Assembly: GCA_003482555.1 (NCBI GenBank)
Contig: DMYQ01000069.1
Span: forward strand, 1 to 9,392
Length of the DNA stretch: 9,392 bases
Source of the DNA: Janthinobacterium sp.
Lineage (GTDB): Bacteria > Pseudomonadota > Gammaproteobacteria > Burkholderiales > Burkholderiaceae_D
Direction: 5' to 3'
Both the position numbers and the translations under genes were made by a program. The notes under the pieces are model-generated. The model made no database searches. It saw nothing but the letters and a program-made list of their open reading frames with translations, and was not told where the DNA came from. Below, in pieces: positions 4,891 to 9,392 of the stretch (position 1 is the stretch's first letter; every line of letters begins with the position of its first letter).

Positions 4891-5666
4891 CAGCGCGGCT
4901 CCAGTTGCGCATACACGGCGGCCGCCACGCCCGCCAGCTCATCCTTGTCGATGGCGGCCGAGAGGGCATAGCCGTAGGTGCCATCGATCCAGTAAAACAC
5001 GGCCAGCCGACCTTCCCGCGCGTAGCGGAAGGCGCTGTCGCGCCGCTGCGCCGCCTCGCCCGTCTCCGTCGTCACGTACAGGGTCAGGCGCCGTCCTGCG
5101 CCGTCCTGGTACATGAACTGGGCCACCGGGCCGCTATTGCCGGGTAACAGGCGTCCGCCCATCAAGGCATAGCCGAGCGTGCCCAGGCGGGGCGGCCGCA
5201 GCGGCGCGCCCAGGCGTTTCGACAACCAGGCCACCAGGTGCGCTTCCTGTTCGGCGCCCACTTCGACCGGATGACGGACTTCCGGGCTGTACACCGCGTG
5301 CGCGATGGCGGCGCGGTGCGCCAGCCCGGCCGGCGCGCGCGCGGCGAGCAGGGGCGCTTCGCCGGCGCCGCGCAACTGCCAGCCGGCGGCGCCGCTGGCG
5401 CAGGCGATCAGCAGGCCGGCGGCAAAGCGCCGCCACGGCCAGGCCCGCGCCGGCGGGGTCGCCAGGCGGGCCGGCACGGCGGCGTCGAGCACGGGATCGA
5501 AGAGGGCGCGCAAATCCGCGTTTTGCTGTTGGTAAGCGCGCAGGCGGCGCGCTTCCTCGGGCCGCTCGCGCAGGTGGGCGTCGATCTCGGCCCGTCTGGC
5601 CGGTGCCAGCAGGCCGTCGACCCAGGCGTGCAAATCCGCTTCCGTCACGGGGGGCATGGAATTCAT
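4890..5666 (-). CDS. Membrane anti-sigma factor
   Basis: The 258-residue protein has the usual anti-sigma layout. A short cytoplasmic N-terminal helical domain opens with TEADLHAWVDGLLAPARRAEIDAHL (residues 8-32) and continues to DLRALFDPVLD. One transmembrane helix lies at about 80-97 (FAAGLLIACASGAAGWQL). A periplasmic domain of about 160 residues follows, ending in GRLAVFYWIDGTYGYALSA. The N-terminal domain lacks the His-Cys zinc ligands of classic ZAS proteins, as is common in this subgroup with LHAxVDGxL. It should hold the ECF sigma factor at the membrane until an envelope signal releases it. The ATG at 5666 overlaps the sigma stop as ATGA, so both are made in a coupled way and near equal amount. 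The signal is unknown. Confidence 0.9.
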   Translation of the reverse strand: MNSMPPVTEADLHAWVDGLLAPARRAEIDAHLRERPEEARRLRAYQQQNADLRALFDPVLDAAVPARLATPPARAWPWRRFAAGLLIACASGAAGWQLRGAGEAPLLAARAPAGLAHRAAIAHAVYSPEVRHPVEVGAEQEAHLVAWLSKRLGAPLRPPRLGTLGYALMGGRLLPGNSGPVAQFMYQDGAGRRLTLYVTTETGEAAQRRDSAFRYAREGRLAVFYWIDGTYGYALSAAIDKDELAGVAAAVYAQLEPR

Positions 5667-6163
5667 TTCACCACTTTCAGGGGCGCGGCCACGGCCTGCC
5701 CCAGCATCGTCAGGCGCAGGCGTTCGCGCCCGCGCGACAGGCGCGACATCACCGTGCCGAGCGGAATGGCCAGCGCGGCCGCCACTTCTTCGTAAGTCAT
5801 TTCTTCCAGCGCCACCAGCAGCAGGACGGCGCGCTGCTCGGCCGGCAGCAGGCGCAGGGCCGCGTCCAGGTCGCGCAAGACCAGGGTGTCGGTGGCCGCG
5901 GGGGCGGGCGGATCCATCTCCTCGCCCAGCGGCACGGTGGCCAGGCCGGGCCGGCGCACGCGGTCGACATGCAGGTTGTGCATGATGCCGAACAACCAGG
6001 CCCGCATGTCGCCGCCGGGGCGCCAGGAAGCGAGCTTCAGCCAGCCGCGCTCCATGGTGTCTTGCACCAGGTCGTCGGCGCCCGCCGGCTCGCCCGTCAG
6101 CGCGCGCGCGTAGCGGCGCAGGCGCGGGATGCAGGCCAGCAGGCGGTCGCTTTCATCGTGCAT
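5663..6163 (-). CDS. ECF-type RNA polymerase sigma factor
   Basis: The 166-residue protein has sigma region 2 at about 5-72, including ADDLVQDTMERGW and AWLFGIMHNLHVDRVRR, which are core-binding and -10 recognition elements. After a short acidic linker (80-92), region 4 follows at about 97-150: RLLPAEQRAVLLLVALEEMT, YEEVAAALAIPLGTVMSRLS and RGRERLR, the helix-turn-helix for the -35 element. No extra domains are present, as expected for group 4 sigma factors. The start is the ATG at 6163, 22 nt after the stop of the COG4315-type gene. A longer frame upstream overlaps that gene and lacks family similarity. Together with the coupled anti-sigma gene it forms a complete switch, probably controlling its own operon through the candidate promoter near 6597-6624. 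Confidence 0.93.
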   Translation of the reverse strand: MHDESDRLLACIPRLRRYARALTGEPAGADDLVQDTMERGWLKLASWRPGGDMRAWLFGIMHNLHVDRVRRPGLATVPLGEEMDPPAPAATDTLVLRDLDAALRLLPAEQRAVLLLVALEEMTYEEVAAALAIPLGTVMSRLSRGRERLRLTMLGQAVAAPLKVVK

Positions 6164-6185
6164 GGATGCTTTCAGCGGGGGCGCT

Positions 6186-6560
6186 TCATTCCTTGGCGAC
6201 GTGCCAGATTTGCTTGACGTTGTCGCCGCCGCGCTGCCCCGGCGCCTTGTCGGCGGCGAACAGGTACAGCGGCTTGCCATTGTAGGCCAGTTGCCTGGCG
6301 CCGTCATCGCGCGTGACGATCGAATACGGCGCCGTCACCCGGGCCGGCGCGGCCAGCGGTGGCCAGGCCACGGCGCAGGGGCCGGTGCAGGCGCTCTTGC
6401 CGCTGCCGGCGACATCCTTGTCGAAGGTGTAGAGCGTCATGCCGGCGCTGTTTTGCAGCACGCCGTCGCCGCTTTTGACGACGCCGTCGTCGGCCAGGGC
6501 GGCGCCGGCCAGCGCCAGCGCGGCGAGCAGAATGGGCAGGCGGGAGATAAATGGTTTCAT
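6186..6560 (-). CDS. COG4315-type secreted 'lipoprotein repeat' protein
   Basis: The 124-residue product has a signal peptide with a likely cut after ALA (residue 23). The mature part carries the two halves of this family: GMTLYTFDKDVAGSGKSACTGPCAVAWPP (40-68, with C58 and C62) and QLAYNGKPLYLFAADKAPGQRGGD (90-113). These Pfam PF03640 repeats (secreted repeat of unknown function) bind nothing that I can name with certainty; the conserved CxGxC pair suggests a disulfide or redox role in the periplasm. No lipobox cysteine follows the signal peptide here, so it is probably soluble. The ATG at 6560 is preceded by AAGGA at 7-nt spacing; an upstream extension to 6617 is not supported. It is the first gene of the sigma operon and is probably induced by the sigma factor encoded next to it. 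Confidence 0.9.
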   Translation of the reverse strand: MKPFISRLPILLAALALAGAALADDGVVKSGDGVLQNSAGMTLYTFDKDVAGSGKSACTGPCAVAWPPLAAPARVTAPYSIVTRDDGARQLAYNGKPLYLFAADKAPGQRGGDNVKQIWHVAKE

Positions 6561-6596
6561 ATCAATATCCTTCAAGGTGGGTGGGCTTGCATGGCG

Positions 6597-6624
6597 TATA
6601 CGGCGGGGCCGGGCCAATTATTCC
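6597..6624 (-). promoter_or_regulatory. Candidate ECF sigma promoter for the COG4315-type / sigma / anti-sigma operon
   Basis: On the minus strand GGAATAA (6624-6618) is followed after 15 nt by CGTATA (6602-6597). The -10-like box lies about 36 nt before the ATG at 6560, leaving a short leader with a good Shine-Dalgarno site. GGAA-type -35 boxes are typical of ECF sigma factors, and such operons are usually self-activated. Assignment is by eye. Confidence 0.45.
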
Positions 6625-6634
6625 AGGGGACGAA

Positions 6635-6644
6635 AAATATATTT
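6635..6644. other. AAATATATTT palindrome in the divergent region
   Basis: A perfect 10-bp AT palindrome stands out in the GC-rich spacer between the COG4315-type gene and the DUF4142 gene. The TATATT within it resembles a -10 box in either direction, but no matching -35 was found. It may be a melting region or part of a binding site. Confidence 0.25.
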
Positions 6645-6660
6645 CACGGGCCGGGCGCTG

Positions 6661-6693
6661 AACTTGCGGGGGCGCGGGCGATCCAACTTGCGG
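6661..6693 (+). repeat. Direct repeat AACTTGCGG, 24-bp spacing
   Basis: AACTTGCGG occurs at 6661-6669 and again at 6685-6693 in the 187-bp divergent spacer, with similar G/C-rich sequence after each copy. Two copies a little over two helical turns apart could be regulator half-sites. Confidence 0.3.
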
Positions 6694-6747
6694 CGGGCGC
6701 GGCGGCAAGGGCAGGCGCGGCCAGCATTCACTTTTCGGGTGAAAAAA

Positions 6748-7368
6748 ATGTCACGGACAGGCAGATGGATGCGCGGCGGATGGAGGCGAAGCATGGGTGT
6801 GGTATTGCTGAGCGGGGCCGCGGCGGCCCCGCTCCACGCGGCGCAGGGGACGGCGCCGCTCAGCGAAGCCGACCGCAATCTGGTGGTCGACATGGCGCGC
6901 GCCAACCTGGGAGAAATCGAGGCCGCCCGCATGGCGCAGGTAAAGACGAAGAATCCCCAGGTGAAGCAATTCGCGCAGCGGATGATAGCCGAGCACGGCA
7001 AGGCGCTGGAAGACATGCGGCAATTGGCGCAGAGCAAGGGCGTGAGCTTGCCGGCCACGGCCGACAGCCAGCACCGCAAGCTCGGGCAAAGTCTGAACGC
7101 GCTGTCGGGGGCCGCCTTCGACCGCCGCTACGTGGCGCAAAGCGGGGTGGACGACCACAAGCGGGCCCATGCCCTGTTGTTGCGGGTGCAGACGCAGGCC
7201 GAGGACGCCGACGTCAAGGCGCTGGCGGCGAAGATGCTGCCCGTGGTCGACCAGCACCTGCACGCGATCGAGCAACTGAGCGCGACTATCGCGCACGGGA
7301 CTACCAGCGGCACTTCGGGCACGGCCGGCGCCAGCGGCGGCGGCGAACGCCCCCCGCGCGCTCATTGA
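6748..7368 (+). CDS. DUF4142 (ferritin-like fold) exported protein
   Basis: From the ATG at 6748 the product has 206 residues. The N-terminus is basic (RTGRWMRGGWRR), followed by a hydrophobic stretch and an AxA-type cut near PLHA-AQ (residue ~31), so export is likely. The DUF4142 domain spans about 38-185: LSEADRNLVVDMARANLGEIEAARMA, VKQFAQRMIAEHGKALEDMRQLAQ, AFDRRYVAQSGVDDHKRAHALL and MLPVVDQHLHAIEQL, four long helices of ferritin-like type with repeated His and Glu. Its biochemical role is unknown; members occur in cell envelope and stress settings. The tail after 184 is Ser/Gly/Thr-rich and flexible. Start is uncertain: an ATG at 6793 has GGAGG at 6782-6786 with 6-nt spacing, but would remove the basic part of the signal peptide. 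It diverges from the sigma operon. Confidence 0.87.
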   Translation: MSRTGRWMRGGWRRSMGVVLLSGAAAAPLHAAQGTAPLSEADRNLVVDMARANLGEIEAARMAQVKTKNPQVKQFAQRMIAEHGKALEDMRQLAQSKGVSLPATADSQHRKLGQSLNALSGAAFDRRYVAQSGVDDHKRAHALLLRVQTQAEDADVKALAAKMLPVVDQHLHAIEQLSATIAHGTTSGTSGTAGASGGGERPPRAH

Positions 7369-7370
7369 AG

Positions 7371-7400
7371 TGAAGCAGCGTGAAGCAGCGTGAAGCATAG
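7371..7400 (+). repeat. Three 10-bp tandem units TGAAGCAGCG
   Basis: Two exact copies (7371-7380, 7381-7390) and one variant (TGAAGCATAG, 7391-7400) directly follow the DUF4142 stop codon, whose own TGAAG looks like a partial first unit. It is likely slippage-generated. No function is evident. Confidence 0.55.
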
Positions 7401-7403
7401 TGG

Positions 7404-7422
7404 CGGACCGTCGTCCGGTCCG
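7404..7422 (+). terminator. 7-bp perfect hairpin after DUF4142
   Basis: CGGACCG at 7404-7410 pairs with CGGTCCG at 7416-7422 over a 5-nt loop, 36 nt after the DUF4142 stop. A short T-rich stretch (GATTTCTTTCC) comes only some 12 nt later, so a terminator role is weakly supported; it could also be an operator. Confidence 0.35.
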
Positions 7423-7498
7423 ATGTGGAGAAACGATTTCTTTCCGATCAGGCGCCGGCGGGAGCGGATGCGGCCCCGTTCTGTGAAATAATGACGCT

Positions 7499-7513
7499 GC
7501 ACGAATTTCGTGC
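7499..7513. promoter_or_regulatory. 15-bp palindrome GCACGAA-T-TTCGTGC, possible operator
   Basis: Perfect 7-bp arms around a central T lie 72 bp before the TPR–GAF start. An AATAAT, similar to a -10 box, is just upstream (about 7487-7492), though without a good -35. A repressor site overlapping the promoter of the large gene is plausible. The rest of 7423-7584 shows nothing else that I can support. Confidence 0.4.
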
Positions 7514-7584
7514 GGCGCGGTCATTGCGGCGCCGCCGGATCGGTGGTGCCGGGGCCGTCTCCCGGAAGGCTGGCGCCTGCCTGG

Positions 7585-9392
7585 ATGAAGGAAATCGATT
7601 TGCTGGACATGTTCGTGTTCGACGACGAGTTGGCGCTATGGGAGGCCGAACTCGCTTCCCATAGCGGCCTCGCGCGCCTGAACTTGCTGACCAAGCTGGC
7701 CTGGCATTTGCGCCAGCGCGACGGTGCGCGCGCGCGCCAACTGGCGCAAGACGCGCAAGCCCTGCTGGCGCTGCTGCCGCCGGACGGACGGGCGGCGCTG
7801 CAAGCCCGCTTCACCCTGATCGAGGCGGAAGCGGCCTGGCTGCTGGGCCAACTGGACGCGGCGCAGGCGCTGGCCGAGCAAGCCCTGGCCGGATTCGGCT
7901 CCGAGGGGGCCGACATCGGCAGCGCCGACGCCCACTGGCTGCTGGCCTGGATCGCCGTCGACGGCGGCCACGCCGGCGTTTGCGACGCCGAACTGGATCT
8001 GGCCGCGCTGGACGCGGCGGCCGCCGGCGATGCCGTGCGTGGCGATGTCTTCGACGCCGCCGCCGCCATCTTTTCCGTGTTCCGCGACGCGCAGACGGCC
8101 GCCGCCCACTGGGGTGCCCACTTCGACCCCGACCTGACGCGGGCGCATCCGGTGGTGGCCGGCTGGATCAGCGACTTTTTCGGCACCAGCGCCTTCCAGA
8201 CCAGCGACTTCGGGCGCGCCATCGGCCACCTGGTGCTGACCTACGAGCGGGCCCGCGCCAGCGGCCAGCTGCGGCGCGCGATCAACGTCGCCACCAATAT
8301 CGGCAATGCCTTCACCAGCCTGAACGCGCACGAGGCGGCGCTGGAATGGATGCAGCGCGGCCTAGACCTGGCGCGCCCGACCGGCTGGCCCATGAGCGTC
8401 GGCCTGTGCCTGATGCAGACGGCGGAAACCCTGCGCCTGCTGGGCCAGCGCGAGGCGGCCCGCGACTTGCTGCGCGAAGCGCTGGCGACCCTGGCGCCGC
8501 TGTCCGGCTCGCGCGCCTACGCCATCGCCCTCGAATACCAGGGCGACCTGGCGCTCGACCGCGGCGATTACGGCGCCGCCCTGGACAGCTTCGCGCGCCT
8601 GGAAGAACGGGGCGACGCGCTGCGCCAGAGCGACTTCCAGAGCGGGGCGCGGCGCGGCCGGGCGCACGCCCTGTCGCACCTGGGGCGGCCCGACGAAGCG
8701 CTGGCGGCGGCGGCCGCCGCGCTGGCGCTGGCGCGCGAACAGGGTGACGCCTACAACCAGATCGCCGCCCTGACCGTGCTGGCCGAAATCCACGCCCGCC
8801 ACGCGCTCCCCGGGCCTGCGCCGCTGGCGGCCGCCTGCGCCGCGCTGCATTATCTGCAACTGGCGCTCAGCCTGGCGAGCACGATAGACGGCTACACGGT
8901 GCCGGGCAGCCTGCTGGACGCCGCCGCGCGCGAATACGCGCAGGCCGGCGATCACGCCAGCGCCTACCGCATCGCCCTGCGCGCCGGCGCCGCGCGCGAC
9001 AAGATCCACAACCAGGACGCCACCAAGCGCGCCGTCGCGATGCAGATCCAGTACCAGACCGAGCGCGCCCGCACCGAAGTCGCGCACCACCGCCAGTTGG
9101 CCGAGGCCGAGGCGCGCCGCGCCGAAGTGCTGCAGCAGACCAGCCTGACCCTGGAACATCTGAGCGCGATCGGCCAGGAAATCACGGCCCACCTGGATGC
9201 GCAAGCCGTCTTCGGCGCGCTCGACCGGCACGTCCACGGTTTGCTCGAGACGGCGTATTTTTCCATCTTCCTGCTGGAGCCGGACGGCTTGCACCTGCAC
9301 TGCGCCTTCGGCACCGAGGCTGGCCGGGCGCTGCCGGCGACGCGCTTCGCCCTGACCGACCCGCACATGAATTCGGCGCGCTGCGTGCGCGA
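7585..9392 (+). CDS. TPR–coiled-coil–GAF signalling protein, 3' end beyond the window
   Basis: The frame is open from ATG 7585 through the window end, about 602 residues, without a stop. Residues ~20-480 are alpha-helical, TPR-like repeats rich in Ala and Leu: for example ALQARFTLIEAEAAWLLGQL, the block RAINVATNIGNAFTSLNAHE and later ALEYQGDLALDRGDYGAALD. A short coiled coil follows (about 485-520: YQTERARTEVAHHRQLAEAE, then ARRAEVLQQT). After it a GAF-type domain begins near 524 (LEHLSAIGQEITAHLDAQAV, then YFSIFLLEPDGLHLHCAFG) and is cut by the window edge. This TPR–coil–GAF order is common in Oxalobacteraceae ahead of a GGDEF diguanylate cyclase or a histidine kinase; which one follows cannot be seen. 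No signal peptide or membrane helix is evident. Start is uncertain: the ATG at 7609 is in frame, and neither start has an ideal Shine-Dalgarno site (GGAAGG lies about 15 nt before 7585). Confidence 0.82.
   Translation, partial: MKEIDLLDMFVFDDELALWEAELASHSGLARLNLLTKLAWHLRQRDGARARQLAQDAQALLALLPPDGRAALQARFTLIEAEAAWLLGQLDAAQALAEQALAGFGSEGADIGSADAHWLLAWIAVDGGHAGVCDAELDLAALDAAAAGDAVRGDVFDAAAAIFSVFRDAQTAAAHWGAHFDPDLTRAHPVVAGWISDFFGTSAFQTSDFGRAIGHLVLTYERARASGQLRRAINVATNIGNAFTSLNAHEAALEWMQRGLDLARPTGWPMSVGLCLMQTAETLRLLGQREAARDLLREALATLAPLSGSRAYAIALEYQGDLALDRGDYGAALDSFARLEERGDALRQSDFQSGARRGRAHALSHLGRPDEALAAAAAALALAREQGDAYNQIAALTVLAEIHARHALPGPAPLAAACAALHYLQLALSLASTIDGYTVPGSLLDAAAREYAQAGDHASAYRIALRAGAARDKIHNQDATKRAVAMQIQYQTERARTEVAHHRQLAEAEARRAEVLQQTSLTLEHLSAIGQEITAHLDAQAVFGALDRHVHGLLETAYFSIFLLEPDGLHLHCAFGTEAGRALPATRFALTDPHMNSARCVR

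Noticed and set aside
5603..6217. 204-codon plus-strand frame opposite the sigma factor
   Set aside because: It is the mirror of an ECF sigma gene with full regions 2 and 4; no independent motif or ribosome site.
6164..6307. N-terminal extension of the sigma factor to 6307
   Set aside because: The extension overlaps the COG4315-type gene and has no sigma similarity; the ATG at 6163 gives a normal ECF length.
6129..7373. 414-codon plus-strand frame across the sigma operon start and the DUF4142 gene
   Set aside because: It is antisense to the signal peptide and sigma start on one side and out of frame with DUF4142 on the other, with low-complexity Arg/Gly/Ala composition.
7636..9366. Long minus-strand frames (7636-8331, 7521-8222 and 8362-9366) opposite the TPR–GAF gene
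   Set aside because: The plus-strand frame shows TPR-like repeats, a coiled coil and a GAF segment; the minus frames are Gln/Arg/Gly-rich shadows.

Overview
The window is high-GC DNA with dense genes, short spacers and strong third-position GC. The gene content (LysR, HxlR and receiver–AraC regulators, an ECF sigma / anti-sigma / COG4315-type operon, DUF4142, a TPR–GAF signalling protein, and DCC, DoxX-like and DUF2269 membrane genes) fits a betaproteobacterium. Oxalobacteraceae (Massilia, Duganella or Janthinobacterium type) is the best guess. That placement is inferred from gene style; no rRNA or other marker is present.

Layout, left to right. (1) 1-573, +: the C-terminal part of a LysR-type regulator. 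(2) 718-1578, +: an intact cytoplasmic metallo-beta-lactamase-fold hydrolase. (3) 1704-2105, +: a secreted protein that joins the N-terminus of a periplasmic MBL-fold hydrolase directly to its C-terminus, with the catalytic middle missing. (4) 2134-3976, minus strand, read right to left: a receiver–AraC response regulator, a 70-codon unknown, a truncated DCC (DUF393) gene whose frame runs into the out-of-frame tail of a DoxX-like membrane gene, and an intact DUF2269 membrane protein. (5) 3977-4287: a divergent regulatory region with a polypyrimidine tract and a 20-codon leader ORF that has a strong Shine-Dalgarno sequence and overlaps the next start by ATGA. (6) 4288-4842, +: an HxlR-family repressor. 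It converges on (7) 6560-4890, minus: a COG4315-type secreted protein, an ECF sigma factor and a membrane anti-sigma factor, with a candidate ECF promoter upstream. (8) 6748-7368, +: a DUF4142 exported protein, divergent from (7). (9) 7585 to the window end, +: a TPR–coiled-coil–GAF signalling protein cut off by the window edge.

Working together: the sigma / anti-sigma / COG4315 operon looks like a self-contained, probably autoregulated envelope-stress or redox module, and the exported DUF4142 gene shares its upstream region. The DCC, DoxX-like and DUF2269 genes look like a membrane/redox operon that has lost its middle.

The most notable observations are the two deletion scars about 0.8 kb apart (near 1974 and near 2780-2800), the leader ORF coupled to the HxlR start, the 13-bp-period CTGAT repeat that spans a convergent gene junction and puts stops in all three frames, and the predicted ECF promoter. 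I saw no CRISPR array, tRNA, rRNA or insertion sequence, and no clear new defence or biosynthetic system.
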